Of a stretch of DNA of 64,000 nucleotides, positions 36,898-49,918 are shown piece after piece. Made by a program: the position numbers and the translations under genes. Location of the stretch: assembly GCA_963787045.1 (NCBI GenBank), contig CAWBBR010000002.1:1-64000 (forward strand), in the 5' to 3' direction. Below the pieces are notes generated by a model. That model made no database searches. It worked only from the letters and a program-made list of their open reading frames with translations, and had not been told where the DNA came from. The stretch's first letter is position 1, and each line of letters begins with the position of its first letter. Source of the DNA: DATJGR01 sp963787045. GTDB taxonomy: Bacteria > Pseudomonadota > Gammaproteobacteria > Pseudomonadales > Azotimanducaceae.

Positions 36898-37776
36898 ATG
36901 CGGAGAGTGAGGCGGCTGCTTGTTTGCTGCGCGCTCGTTACCGGCGGTCTGCTGGCTGAATCCGTCCACGCATACGATCCCGATCTGCACCAGCAGTTCA
37001 CGTTCATCGCTGCCAAACAGCTGAACCGGTGTCTCGAGGGTTCCTCGATGCCGCGACTCACGCCGTTGCAGGTTCGCTACATCGCGAAAAGCGATGTAGC
37101 ACAGGCACAAGGCGGCTGGTTCGGACAATTCCGGTGGGGTTACTACGATCGCGCGGCGCAGGGTCAACGCAAGCTGCTGTGGGTGATCGACACGCGCCTG
37201 CACGACCACTTCAAGCAACTCGAAACCGAGATGTCGAGCGCGCATGAAATGGGCGATCAGTATTCCGACCTCGGCTACATCACGAACTATCTGCAGAACA
37301 TGACGTCGCCGGCGCATGTGGTGCCGGTATATTTCACGCGCTGGTGGCGCTTGAGCCTTTCCGACCGTTTCGACGGCTATCCGATCGACGAGGAAGCGGT
37401 CGAGAAAGCGATGAACGTCGATTGCGCGGCGCTGCTCGCAGCGCCCGAACAGCCGGTAGAGGAAGTGTTGCGCGACACGGCGAGCGCCACGTTGCGCGCG
37501 GTGCAGAGTCGCATCGACAGCCTGCCGGTAACGTGGCAGGCGTTCTGGAAGCTGGCGGACGATCCGGAACAGTTCGGCGAATATGGCCGCGCCGGCAACA
37601 ACTTCGGCCGCCGCGTCGAGTTCAAATGCGGCGAAACGAAATGCGTGCTGCTCGACAAAGACCCGCTGTATGACGCGTTCGCGCTGGAACGGCACGTCGA
37701 AGCGGTGAACGCCACGATGCGAGCGATGCTGTGGCTGCAACGACGGTCGGTGAATGGCGAAGTCGTCGCGCACTGA
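36898..37776 (+). CDS. Secreted protein, possibly phospholipase C/S1-P1 nuclease-like
   Basis: A 292-residue exported protein with a signal peptide (RRLLVCCALVTGGLLAESVHA). The mature part has DPDLHQQFTFIAAKQL, HDHFKQLETEMSSAHEMGD and LGYITNYLQNMTSPAHVVPV, the last resembling the His-rich helical zinc site of zinc-dependent phospholipase C and P1 nuclease folds. Two C-terminal cysteines (KCGETKC) may form a disulfide. Function is a weak inference. Its last 23 bases overlap the CoA-transferase start, implying coupling. Confidence 0.6.
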   Translation: MRRVRRLLVCCALVTGGLLAESVHAYDPDLHQQFTFIAAKQLNRCLEGSSMPRLTPLQVRYIAKSDVAQAQGGWFGQFRWGYYDRAAQGQRKLLWVIDTRLHDHFKQLETEMSSAHEMGDQYSDLGYITNYLQNMTSPAHVVPVYFTRWWRLSLSDRFDGYPIDEEAVEKAMNVDCAALLAAPEQPVEEVLRDTASATLRAVQSRIDSLPVTWQAFWKLADDPEQFGEYGRAGNNFGRRVEFKCGETKCVLLDKDPLYDAFALERHVEAVNATMRAMLWLQRRSVNGEVVAH

Positions 37777-40129
37777 CGGCGTGCTTGCCGGCATTCGGGT
37801 GCTCGATCTCACCGGCGCGGACGGATTGCTCGCCGGGCAGATTCTCGCCGATCTCGGCGCCGACGTAGTACAAGCGGTCGCGCCGTCGCGACCAAGCGAT
37901 TCCGTTGGCGACTACCATTGGCGCGCCTACACGCGCGGCAAACGGCTGCTCGAAGTCGACCCGAGCGACGGCGCCACGCTGCACTCGCTGCTGGCCGGCG
38001 CAGACGTGCTCATCGAGTCGCTATCCAACGATGCCGCCGCGCGGCTGTCGCTCGCGCCGTCGCAGGTCGCGGCACGGCACCCCCACCTCGTACACGTGTC
38101 GATCACGCCGTTCGGGCGCAGCGGACCGAAGGCGGACTACGCCGCCACCGATCTCACGGTCGGCGCTGCGTCCGGATTTCTGTTCTTGTCCGGCGCGGCC
38201 GGCGAAATGCCGGTGCGGATCTCGGTACCGCAAGCTCACGCGCATGCCGGCGCCGATGCGGCGGTGGCGGTGTTGATCGCGTTGCGTGCGGGGCGCGGCC
38301 AGCACATCGACGTCTCCGCGCAGCATTCGATGACGCTCGCGCTGTTGGGCCGCGGCCTCGACGCCGCGGTGAATCAGCCGCGCGCCGAACGCAGCAGCGG
38401 CTCCGGCATGGTCGGTGCGGTACGCGTGCGTTCGATTTATCCGGTGCGCGACGGTTGGGTGCTGGTATCGGCGGGCATCGTTCCGCCGGTGGCGGCGTTC
38501 ATGCGGAGGCTGATGGCGTGGGCGGCAGAGGAGAAGCTCTGCGACGCTGCATTGATCGACTGGGATTGGGGTACCGTGGCGCCGCGTATGGTGCAAGGCT
38601 CGTTCAGCGCCGCGGACTGGCAGATCGTCGACGACGCGATCGCCCGACTGCTGGCGCCGCGCACCAAGGCCGAGGTCATGGCGCAGGCGGTGGCGCGCAA
38701 GTTGCTGCTGGCGCCGGTGATGCACGTGGGCGAGTTGCTCGACAGCCCGCACTTTGCCGCGCGCGGTTACGTGCAGCGACGAGGTACGCCGCACGTCGGG
38801 GCGTTTGCGCAGCTCGAACGCAGCCCGCTACGGCTGTCTGACGGATCTACCCAGGTGCGCGGAGACGACCTGCGCCTGGCGTGGGATCGACGATCGGCTG
38901 TGAAGCCGACGGCGTCGTCGAAGCCGTTGGCCGGCCTCAAAGTGCTGGACCTGTTCTGGGTGGTCGCCGGCCCTGGCGCCACGCGCATGCTCGCGGATTA
39001 CGGCGCCACGGTGATTCACGTCGAGTCGCGCAACCGGCTCGACATGTTGCGGGCGGTGCCTCCCTATATAGACGCGACACCCGATCCGGAGCGCACGCCG
39101 GGTTTCCACAGCACGCACGCCAACAAGCTGAATCTGTCGCTCGACCTCGGCACGGCGGAAGGCCGCGAAGTGCTGGCCGATCTGATCCGCTGGGCCGACG
39201 TTTACGGCGAATCGTTTTCGCCCGGCGTCATCGATCGCATGGGTTTCGGCTACGAAGCGGCGCGGCGCCTCAATCCCGAAATCATCATGGTGAGCAGCAG
39301 CCTGCTCGGGCAGACCGGCCCGTGGCGGGAGTATGCCGGCTTCGGCAATCTCGCCGGCGCCGTATGCGGTTTCTATCAACTGGCCGGCCTGCCGGACGCA
39401 CCGTCCGGTGGGCGCGTTCGGGCCGTACACCGACTTCATGGGGGTGCGCTACAACGCGCTCGCCATACTGGCCGCGCTGGCACACCGCGATCGCACCGGC
39501 GAAGGCCAATTCATCGACATGGCGCAAGCAGAAGCGGCGTTGCATTTCCTGGCGCCGGCGGCGCTCGCATATCTCGAAGCGAAACAGGCACCGGAAGCGC
39601 GTGGCAATCGCGATTCGTCGATGGTCCCGCACGGTGTCTTTCCGGCGCGCGGCGCCGACCGTTGGGTAGCCATTGCCGTGCGCACCGACGACGAATGGCA
39701 GCGGTTGTGTCGCATCGCCCACCTGCGCGACCTTGGTGCCGATGCGCGGCCTGACGAGCCTGGCCGGCCGCAAGCATCGCCGAAGACCGCATCGACGTGG
39801 CGTTGTCGCAATGGACGCGCGAGCGCGATGCGCACGAAATCGAAGCCGAGTTGCAGCGCGCCGGCATCGCCGCGCACGCGCTGCTCGATACGCACGAGTT
39901 GTCCAAGGACGCGCAGCTCGCGGCGCGCGGCTTCATCCGCCGCATCCCGCACCCGCAATTCGGGATGACCGCCATCGAGGGCAGCCGTGTGCTGATGTCG
40001 GGCGCCGAAGCGGCACAGCCGACACTGGCAGTGAGCTATGGCTCGCACAATGCGGTCGTGCTCGCCGATATCCTCGGTTACTCGGCAGAGCGCATCGCGC
40101 AGCTGACGGAACAAGGGGCCCTTCAATGA
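37754..40129 (+). CDS. Double-domain type III CoA-transferase (CaiB/BaiF family), two frameshifts
   Basis: A ~791-residue fusion of two CaiB/BaiF domains: the first begins GVLAGIRVLDLTGADGL, the second KPLAGLKVLDLFWVVAGPG. The first domain has the aspartate motif YAATDLTVGAASGF expected for catalysis; the matching second-domain segment YAGFGNLAGAVCGF lacks Asp. Two breaks are visible: near 39400-39415 (into VGAFGPYTDFMG) and near 39750-39760 (into DRIDVALSQWTRERD). They compensate, since the locus is exactly 792 codons. Family members move CoA between organic acids. The stop overlaps the next start as ATGA. Confidence 0.82.
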
Positions 40130-42016
40130 ACGCTGCGGTTGCGGCGCCACGGCGACTTCGACGGGTTGCGGCATTGCTGTTGCTCGGTGCGGCGACGCAT
40201 GTTCTGGCGGCGGCCGATACCGCCTGGCTCGATGACCGCGCGGCAGTGCAGCAGTTCGTCGACGGCGTGCTCGCGTCGCAGATCGCGTCCGATCGAGCCG
40301 TGGGCGCAACGGTCACGATCGTACGCGACGGCGGCGTCGTGCTCTCCAAGGGATACGGCGAAGCGGATCGCGACACCCACAAGAAGGTCGCGCCGGACAC
40401 GTTGTTCCGCATCGGTTCGGTGTCGAAAGTATTCGTCTGGGTCGCCGTGATGCAGCAGGTTGCGGCGGGGCGGCTCGACCTCAATACCGACGTCAACACC
40501 TATCTGAAAGACCTGCAGATTCCGGAGACGTTTCCCGCGCCGATCACGCTGACGCATCTCATGACGCACACCGCCGGTTTCGAGGACAAGCCGATCATCG
40601 GATTGTTCGCACGCGGGCCGCAGACCGTCGGCGATTTTCACGAAAACCTGCAGTCGATGATGCCGCGACGCGTGTGGATGCCGGGCCGTCACGCGGCGTA
40701 TTCGAACTACGGCGCGGCGCTGGCTGCGTACATCGTCGAAGTCGTTTCCGGGCAGAGCTGGGACGACTACGTCGACAGCCACATACTGAAGCCGCTGTTG
40801 ATGATCGATACGACCACGCGACAGCCGGTGCCGAAGGTGCTCGAAGACCACATCTCGAGCGGCTACTGGTGGGAGAACGGGCGCCACATCAAGGCGCCGT
40901 TCGAGTTCGTCGACCATTCCCCCCGCAGGATCCGTCAGCAGCTCCGGCGCCGACATGGGTCGCTTCATGCTCGAGTTGCTCGCGCGTGGCGATACGCCGG
41001 TCATGGCCGCCACTACCCGCGCATTGCTGTTCGCGCCGGGCTACAAACACGAGCCGCGCCTCAATCAGACCCGTTTCGGGGTGTATGAACAGAGCAGTCA
41101 CGGGCAGACGCTGATCGGGCACAGCGGCGATACGTTGGCGTTTCATTCGATACTGATGCTGTGTCCCGATCTGAATCTCGGCGTCTTCGCGTCGTACAAC
41201 GACGAACGCGGTGAAAAGGCGCGCGACGAGTTGGCACAGGCCTTCCTGGACCGCGTGTTCGGCCTGCCGGAGACGCACCCGAAATCCAATCAGGCGGTGA
41301 TCCCCGAACGGTATCGCGGCTATTACACCAGCATGCGCGCGCCGGTCAGCGGCCACGACAAACTGCAGTCGCTGCTGCAGACGTTCGAGGTGAGCGTCGA
41401 GAGCGACGGCACGCTGATCGTGCATACCGACGAAGGTCCGCGACGCTTCGTGAAGATCGACAACGACCTGTTCGAACAGGAAGACGGCCGTGAACGCATT
41501 GCGTTCGCTGGCGACGGTCCGGTGGCGACGTCGCTGTTCGTCGACTCGATGCCGCCGATCGACATGGTGCGCGTCGACATCAAAGAGTCGCCGCTGGTGC
41601 AAGGGGCGTTTCTCGTCGCGGTGCTCGTTCTGTGCGCCGCCGTCTGGCTGTTATGGCCGATCTCGTGGCTCGCCCATCGCGGTCGCGTCGCGGTCACCGG
41701 CGAAACGCGAGCGTCGCTGCTGGCCGCGCTGACGTCTGCATTGATCATCGGCTTCTGCGTCGTGATCGCCAAAGCAGTGTCGGGTCCCCATGACATCGTG
41801 TTCGGCATGCCGGAGACGTTCAAACAGGCGTTGTGGGTGCCGATCGCGTTGGTGCCGTTGCTGTTGCTGCAGCTGGTTTATACCTATGGTGCGTGGGTCG
41901 GGCGTTTGTGGTGGGTGTCGCGCAGGCTTCACTACACGCTGGTGACGTTCGCGGCGATCGCATTCGTGGCGTGGGCGTTCTATTGGCACCTGACCGCAGT
42001 GATCGTCGAAGTCTGA
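40126..42016 (+). CDS. Exported serine hydrolase (beta-lactamase family) with C-terminal membrane domain, one frameshift
   Basis: A ~629-residue protein with a signal peptide (RRVAALLLLGAATHVLA), a beta-lactamase/PBP-like domain (S-x-x-K in IGSVSKVFVWV, Y-x-N in AAYSNYGAALAAYIVE, His motif GHSGDTLAFHS) and a C-terminal part with about four membrane helices. A run of six C (40919-40924) breaks the frame; five C restores VDHSPAGSVSSSGADMGRF. The domain order fits membrane-tethered periplasmic esterases. ATG 40126 overlaps the CoA-transferase stop. Confidence 0.82.
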
Positions 42017-42096
42017 GCCTCGCCAACGACCGTCGTTGCGCTGGACGAACGCGGCGCCCGGGAATACGTTCACCGTCACTGCAAGGGGGATCACCG

Positions 42097-42562
42097 ATGA
42101 AACGCAAGGATTCGAGTGTTGCCGGTTCGAGTGTCGTGTATCGGGTCTTCGTGCTGATAGGCGCGTTCTCGAGCATCGCGCCGGCGTTCGCCGCCGCGCC
42201 GGGCACGCAGGGCGGACCGCAGTACGGCTATTGTTCCGCTACACACGGCAGACCAGAAGAAGGTGTACGTCAGCGCGGTGTTCGAAATGCCGCTGCCAGA
42301 CATCCAGGAGCACAACCGTGTGATGAACGCGGAATTCAACAAGATGCTCGTCCAGAAGTACGGCTCGCCGGCCGGCCCGAACGAAGCAAGATCCGGAGGC
42401 TGCACGGTGGCCTGGTACGTGCCCAAGGCGAAGGCCGAGGACATGCGTCAGATCGTCATTACGGCCGCGCACCAACAGAACGCGCAGCTCTTCGACACCG
42501 GCTGGACCTTCGTGCGCACGGCGCAGACCCCGCCGCCCGGTCCACCGGTTGGCGGGCATTGA
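42097..42562 (+). CDS. Small secreted hypothetical protein, one frameshift
   Basis: Starts MKRKDSSVAGSSVVYRVFVL at 42097 after AAGGGGG, with a signal peptide ending about APAFA. The second half (VYVSAVFEMPLPDIQEHNRV...) is in another frame; the break lies in ACACACGG near 42241-42248, and correction reads SATHTADQKKVYVSAVF. The mature ~125 residues include two cysteines. No family recognised. It sits between the serine hydrolase and the TIR-like gene. Confidence 0.6.
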
Positions 42563-42610
42563 TGAGGACGCTGCGACTATCGGTATTCGCTGGCGGCTGA
42601 GACGCTCTTC

Positions 42611-43743
42611 GTGAAGGACGTGTTGATCTGTTGCACCGACGCGGAAGGATCGCAGCTGGAGTGGCTCGCGAAAGCGCTGCTCGACACCGGCTGGTCGGTG
42701 AACTTCATGCATAAGGGCAGCCGCGGCGTCGCGAGCGCGAATTGCGTGATCGCGGTGTGGTCGCCGCATTCGGTGGGCGATGCCTGGCTGACGGCGCGTG
42801 CGAAGACGGCCGCAAAACACCGCCGGCTCGTTTCGATTCGCCTGGGCGGCGCGCGGCCGCCGCGCGGATTGCGTTCCGAACAGGTGATCGATCTCTCGGA
42901 GTGGCCCGCACGCGGCGCCGATCGCGCCATCAACTCGTTGTTGGGAAGCGTCGACGCGGTGGCGAACGGCGTCGTGCAGAAGAACGACGCCAATGACGAT
43001 TCCAGAGCGTGGATCGCGATCGGTCTGGCGGTGCTGCTGATCGGCGGCGGGTTTGCGCTGTACGAAGCGACGTCGCAACCGAGTGGCGGCTCGCGCGGCG
43101 AGGCGAGTTCCTCCGAGGAATCGGTGCGCGCCGCCGATCAAGCCGCGGCAGCGGCACATGCGATGCAGAAAGCGGCGGCCGAGCGCGCGGCCGCTCCGTC
43201 CGAGACCGGTGCGACCGCGGGCGAAGGCGAACCGGCAACGAAGCCCGCCGCGCAGATGTCCGATGCGGCGCGCGTGGGTGCGCAAGCACTGAGTCAACTG
43301 ACGGCACAGATCGAAACCGCCGGTGACGACCTCGACGCCGTGCGTCGTTCCGCAGAAGAGGCAGTCGCGCTCGATCCGCAGCAGCCGCAGGCGCGTGCCG
43401 TGTTGGCGGTGCTGACCGGTCTGGCCGATCTGAAGTGGAACGAAGCGGCGGCCTACGCCGAATCGCTGAGCGCCGCTTCGTCCGACGCGGCATTGGCCGA
43501 CGTGGTCAGCCGGTATCGCAGGATGGTCGGACTTCGGCGAGCCATTCGGCGAGCCAATCGGTGGATGCGGTTCCTTCCGACCCGTCGGCAACGCCGTTGT
43601 GCGGTATCTCCGACGACGCCGCGTTCGCGCAGGCGTTCGTCGATCTGAGCGGCGCGCAGCGCGTGGCGCTGTTCAAATTCGGCTGCATCGTCGAACGCAT
43701 CGGCAATTCGCCCGATGTGCGCACGCGACTGGGCATGGGATGA
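42611..43743 (+). CDS. TIR-like domain membrane protein, one frameshift
   Basis: A ~377-residue protein starting at GTG 42611. The N-terminal ~110 residues (VLICCTDAEGSQLEWLAKAL, then NFMHKGSRGVASANCVIAVW and SIRLGGARPP) match the fold pattern of bacterial TIR_2 domains. One membrane segment (AWIAIGLAVLLIGGGFALYEA) follows, then an Ala/Glu-rich linker and a helical C-terminus. The frame breaks near 43530, continuing as TSASHSASQSVDAVPSDP to the stop at 43743. The stop overlaps putA as ATGA. A catalytic NADase glutamate is not obvious, so a scaffold role is possible. Confidence 0.62.
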
Positions 43744-46700
43744 GCACCGAGACCGATCTGACGGCGTTGAGAGGGGCCATTCGCGACGCGAAGTTCGCGG
43801 CCGAAGACGCGCGCGTGGTCGCGCTCGCGGCGGGCTTGCGCCTGTCCGCGGCGGAGCGCGCGGCGATCGAAGATGCCGCCGCGCGGCTGGTAGAACAGGT
43901 GCGTGCGCGCCGCGGCGAGCACAGCGTGCTCGACGTATTTCTCAAGGAGTTCGGTCTTGCCAACGAGGAAGGTGTGGCGCTGATGTGCCTCGCCGAGGCA
44001 TTGCTGCGAATTCCCGATGCCGCCACGGTGGACGCGCTCATTGCCGACAAGATCCTGCCGGGGCGTTGGGCCGACCACATCGGCAATTCGGAATCGACGT
44101 TCGTCAATGCGTCGACGTGGGCGTTGATGCTCACCGGTCGCGTCATCGCACTCGACAGATACGCGGCGCGCTCGCCGACCGACGTGCTGGGCCGACTGGT
44201 CAATCGCGCAGGCGAGCCGGTGATCCGCAACGCGATGCGCCGGGCGATGCGCATTCTCGGCGGCGAGTTCGTGCTGGGCCGCGACATCGAGGAGGCGCTG
44301 CGGCGGGGGGCGTCGGAACACGGCGTCGACGGCGTGTTCTCGTTCGACATGCTGGGTGAAGGCGCGCGCACCGAAGACGACGCGAAGCGCTACTGCGCCG
44401 CGTACGCGGGCGCGCTCGAGCGCGTCGGCCGTTCTGCGGACGGGCGCGGCAGCCGCGACGGATCGGGCGTGTCGGTGAAGCTCTCCGCGCTGCACCCGCG
44501 TTACGAATTCGCGCAACGCGCGCGCGTGTTCGACGAACTGTATCCGCGCCTGCTCGAACTCGCGCGTCGCGCGGCGCAGTGGAACGTGGGTCTGTCGATC
44601 GACGCGGAGGAAGCCGATCGCCTGGAGCTGTCGCTCGACCTTTACGAACGGCTCGCCCGTGCGCCTGAACTTGCCCGTTGGGACGGACTCGGCCTCGTGG
44701 TGCAGGCCTACGGCAAACGCGCGCTGCCGGTGCTCGACTGGCTGATCGAACTGGCGCGCGACACCGGCCGCAGCTTTCCGGTGCGGTTGGTGAAGGGCGC
44801 GTATTGGGACGCGGAGATCAAACGCGCACAGGAGTCCGGCATGCCGGACTTCCCGGTATTCACGCAGAAGGCCAACACCGACGTCGCATACCTCGCGTGC
44901 GCCGAGCGATTGCTCGCAGCGCGCCCGATGCTGTATCCGCAGTTCGCCACGCACAACGCGCACACGGTTGCGGCAGTGATCGCGATCGCGGGCGCGAACG
45001 CGCGCGACTTCGAGTTCCAGCGGCTTCACGGCATGGGTGAGTTGTTGTACCGCGTCGCGGCGCAGCAGTTTCCTGCGTTCCCGCGCGTGCGCGTGTACGC
45101 GCCGGTCGGCGGCCACCGCGACCTGCTCGCGTACCTGGTACGCCGGCTGCTCGAGAACGGCGCGAACTCGAGCTTCGTGAATCGCTTCCTCGATGCCGGT
45201 ACACCGCCGCGCGAGATCGTGCGCGACCCGGTAACGGCGGTGGCGCGCGGACCGCACCGGCATCCCAGGATTCGGTTGCCGGACGCGCTGTACGGGGCTG
45301 GCCGTCGCAATTCGCCGGGACTCGATCTCGCCGATGCGGCGCAAGTCGATGCGTTGACTGCATCGATCGCCGTCACGACGCGCGGACGCGTTTTCGCGCT
45401 GCGTTCGATGCGGAGTAGCGCCACGCGGTACGCTGCAGGTGCGCAATCCGGCGAATCATGACGACGTCGTCGGCGAGGTGCGGTACGCGACAGCCGCCGA
45501 TGTCGATGCCGCGGTGACCGCCGCGGCAACAGCACAGCCCGAATGGGATCGTCTCGGAGGCGTCGAGCGAGCGCGACACCTCGTTGCATTTTCCGATCGC
45601 CTCGAAGCCGATCGCGACGTGCTGGTCGCGTTGCTCGTGCGCGAAGGCGGCAAGACCCTTCCCGACGCGGTCGCAGAGGTGCGCGAGGCGATCGACTACT
45701 GCCGCTACTACGCCGAACGCGCGAGTGAGCAGTTCGCCGAACCGCTGCGTTTGCCGGGGCCGACAGGAGAGTCGAACGAACTGAGCCTGCACGGCCGCGG
45801 TGTGTTCGCGTGCATCAGTCCGTGGAACTTTCCGCTCGCGATCTTCCTCGGCCAGATCACCGGGGCGCTGGCGGCGGGCAACGCCGTGGTAGCCAAGCCG
45901 GCGGAGCAAACGCCGCTGATCGGCGCGCGCGCGGTCGAACTCGCGATCGAGGCGGGCTTACCCGCCGGCGTGCTGCAGTTCCTGCCCGGCGACGGCGCGG
46001 TGGGCGCCGCGCTGGTCGAGCATCCCGGTATCGCCGGCGTTGCGTTCACCGGCGGCACCGACACGGCCCGCGCGATCAACCGCGCGTTGGCCGCGCGCGA
46101 CGGCGCCATCGTGCCGCTGATCGCCGAGACCGGCGGCCAGAATGCGATGTTCGTCGATTCGACCGCACTGCTCGAACAACTCACCGACGACGTGATGCGC
46201 TCCGCGTTCGGCAGCGCCGGACAGCGTTGTTCGGCGTTGCGGCTGTTGCTGCTGCAGGACGACGTGGCCGATCGCGCCGTCGAGATGATCCGCGGCGCGA
46301 TGCGCGAGCTGCGCATCGGCGATCCGGCGCAACTCGCCACCGATGTGGGTCCGTTGATAGAACCGGAAGCGGTCGCGAAGCTGACGGACTACGTCGCGTC
46401 GCAACGAGCGGCCGGCCATGCCGTCGCAACCGTGGATCTTCCGGCCGCGTGCGCCAACGGTTCGTTCATGGCGCCGCATCTGCTGGAGCTGGACGACTTT
46501 ACCGGTCTTACCGAGGAGCATTTCGGTCCGGTGTTGCACGTGGTGCGATACGATGCCGATGCGCTCGACGCAACCATCGACAAGGTACGCCGTCTCGGCT
46601 TCGGCCTGACGATGGGCATTCACAGCCGCATCGACTCTCGCTGGCAGCACATCTTCGAGCGCTCTGCGGTGGGCAACACTTACGTCAATCGCAGCATCAT

Positions 46701-46860
46701 CGGCGCGGTGGTGGGCGTGCAGCCGTTCGGCGGCGAAGGACTGTCGGGCACCGGCCCGAAAGCCGGCGGCCCGCACTATCTATTGCGCTTCGCCACCGAA
46801 CGCGCGCTGTCGGTGAACACGATGGCCGGCGGCGGCAACATCGATCTGCTGCGCGGCTGA
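43740..46860 (+). CDS. putA: Bifunctional proline dehydrogenase/P5C dehydrogenase PutA (short form), one frameshift
   Basis: Oxidises proline to glutamate via P5C. The N-terminal half is the FAD proline dehydrogenase barrel (RILGGEFVLGRDIEEAL, VSVKLSALHPRYEF, RLVKGAYWDAEIKRAQ, and the R-x-x-R helix region YLVRRLLENGANSSFVNRFLD split over the loop). The C-terminal half is the aldehyde dehydrogenase: Glu in AETGGQNAM, catalytic Cys in GSAGQRCSALRLL. The frames join near 45420-45440 (GTLQVRNPANHDDVVGEV). At ~1040 residues without a ribbon-helix-helix region, it is the non-DNA-binding short PutA. ATG 43740 overlaps the TIR-like gene. Confidence 0.88.
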
Positions 46861-46861
46861 G

Positions 46862-47711
<850 letters not shown>

Positions 47712-47712
<1 letters not shown>

Positions 47713-49229
47713 CACAGCACTCCATCCCAGGCGGCGCGTTCCGCATCGAACGGCGCGTGTTCGAGCGCGCTGGCTCGGCCGAAGATCATCGTTGCGCGGT
47801 CCTTGGCGTCGTATGCGGTCCATTGACCGATGCCGGCATGACTCGGATTGCCGCTCTGCGTGAACCCGAGCCACGCATCCATCATGTGATGCGACAACTG
47901 CTCGACGACGGCGCCGGTGCCGGCGAACTTGTCCTGCGTCGGCGCGTCGAGCGTACCGAACATGAACGGCAGTTCGAGTGCGTGGCACGCGCCGAGCGAG
48001 CCGCGGCGCGCCGGCGATTCGTATACGAACAGATACATGAACGTGCGCGGCTGGTGCGCGCGCTGCGCCTCGGCCAGGCGCACGGACGGGATGCGGAACA
48101 TCTCGTCGCCCTGGATCGCATCGAGCAGATCGAGGTTCGTTGCCGGTAGCGCCAGCGCTTCGCGAGAACGCCGGTAGGCACTAACGAGATCGCCCGCCCG
48201 CGCGGCCGAGCGCTTCGGCAACAACCGTGCGACCCGTTCGATCAGCTTCGCTTCGTCGATCGGCGTGCGCGGCGCAACCGCGTTGAACAGCTTCGCTTCG
48301 TCGCGGTTGCTGCCGATGACGAGTTCGACGTCGCGCGCGCCACCTTCGGCTACCGCGCCCAGCGGGTTCATCGGCACCGTCTTGCCGTCGACGATCGGCG
48401 CGAACGCGAGCCCGGTGCCCGCCTCGGAGACCGCCAACTGCGCCTTCAGTATCGCCTCGGCAGGAACGTCGAGAATCTTCGCGGCATTCGCTTCGGCGAT
48501 GCCGAGTTTTTCCAGCACGCGCGACGCGAGCTTCGCGCCGGTTTCGACGTTGCCGATCTGATTCGCCGCGCCGCTCTGCAGGATGGCGCGCTTGAACAGG
48601 CCGCGCGCCGCCGGCATGGCGAGCAAGGTTGCGCATGCCATCGATCCGGCCGATTCGCCCGCGATGGTCACTTGGGCAGGATCGCCGCCGAACGCGGCGA
48701 TGTTGTCGCGCACCCATTCGAGCGCCGCGATCTGATCGAGCTGCCCCGCGTTTGCGGTGGCACCCCATTTCTCGCCGCCGTGGCCGCCGAGATACAGATA
48801 GCCGAGCGCACCGAGCCGGTAGTGGATCGTCACCACTACGACGTTCCCGCGCGTAGCCAGGCGCGAACCGTCGTAAAGCGGTTCCGAACCCGAGCCGAGC
48901 GTGAAACCGCCGCCGTGAATCCAGAAGAAGACCGGCCGCTTCGCGTTGTCGGCGGCCGGCGTGTAAATGTTCAGAAAGAGGCAGTCTTCGTCGCGCGGAC
49001 CGCTCGCGGCGGTTCCGGGCATCGGGCTAGTGCCTTGAATCGCCGAGTTCGCGAAGACGTTGGCGGGCCGGACTCCCGACCACGATTTCGGCGGTTGCGG
49101 CGCGCAGAAGCGTCGGGCGCCGGTGGGCGGTGCGGCAAACGGAATGCCGAGGAACGCCTGGTGTTGCTCGAACTGTAGCCCCTCGATGCGACCGTTAGCG
49201 GTCGCGACTTGAACGGCGGACTGATGCAT
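47712..49229 (-). CDS. Type B carboxylesterase/lipase
   Basis: A 505-residue alpha/beta hydrolase of the carboxylesterase type B family. Signatures: EDCLFLNIYTPA, oxyanion loop FWIHGGGFTLGSG, nucleophile GESAGSMACATLL, acid region ELVIGSNRDEAKLF and the catalytic His in GACHALELPFMFG. No signal peptide, so probably cytoplasmic. The start ATG 49229 has GGGGGA upstream. It is coupled to the downstream SDR by TGATG. Confidence 0.9.
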
Positions 49230-49297
49230 GATTCTCCCCCTGAAATTGAGGTCTGATTAGATCAGACCCTCGGGGCGAGGTCCAAGCGTCGGTCGGG

Positions 49298-49909
49298 TCA
49301 GCGGCGCGGGAACGGCTCCCGCCATGCGTCGATGGCGTTCAGGCGGTCGAGCCAGCGCTGTACCACCGGGAATTCGCCCAGCGGCATGGCCGCCTGGTCG
49401 GCATATGGCAGCGTAATGGCCACCGAAAAGTCGGCCACGGTGATGCCGTCGCCGACCAGCCACTGCCGATCTTCGAGGTGTTCGGTGAGCACCGCCGCGT
49501 AGCGGCGGAACTCCTCTTGCGCCTCGCGGACGGCGGCGGCGTTCGGCTCGCCGATGCCGAAGCGGCGCTTCACGATGTTCTCGAAATACAGAGTGCCGGC
49601 GTGGCGGTAGAGATGCTGCGCGTTCCAGCTGAACCAGCGGATGATGTCGATCTGGCGCAGGTCGTCGGGCCACAAGTCCGAACCGGCGCGCTTGGCCAGA
49701 TAACAGATCACCGCGTCGGCTTCCCACACGACGTGCTCGCCGTCGATCAGCGTCGGCACCTTACCGTTCGGATTCACCGCCAGATAGGCGGGCTTCTGTT
49801 GATCGCCCTTGAGAAGGTCGAGATACATGAACTCGACCGGCGACTGCAGATATCGCGCAACTGCGCAGGCTTTTCGCGACGACAGAATATCGGAGTAGTA
49901 GAGCTGCAT
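49298..49909 (-). CDS. Glutathione S-transferase family protein
   Basis: A 203-residue GST. The N-terminal thioredoxin-like domain has MQLYYSDILSSRKACAVARY (Ser-type active site), NPNGKVPTLIDGEHVVWEAD (cis-Pro and gamma-glutamyl contact) and an all-helical C-terminal domain with LVGDGITVADFSVAI, the conserved N-capping box. Likely a detoxification or dehalogenase-type GST; substrate unknown. It follows the DUF899 gene by 9 bases. Confidence 0.87.
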   Translation of the reverse strand: MQLYYSDILSSRKACAVARYLQSPVEFMYLDLLKGDQQKPAYLAVNPNGKVPTLIDGEHVVWEADAVICYLAKRAGSDLWPDDLRQIDIIRWFSWNAQHLYRHAGTLYFENIVKRRFGIGEPNAAAVREAQEEFRRYAAVLTEHLEDRQWLVGDGITVADFSVAITLPYADQAAMPLGEFPVVQRWLDRLNAIDAWREPFPRR

Positions 49910-49918
49910 CGCGGCCGC

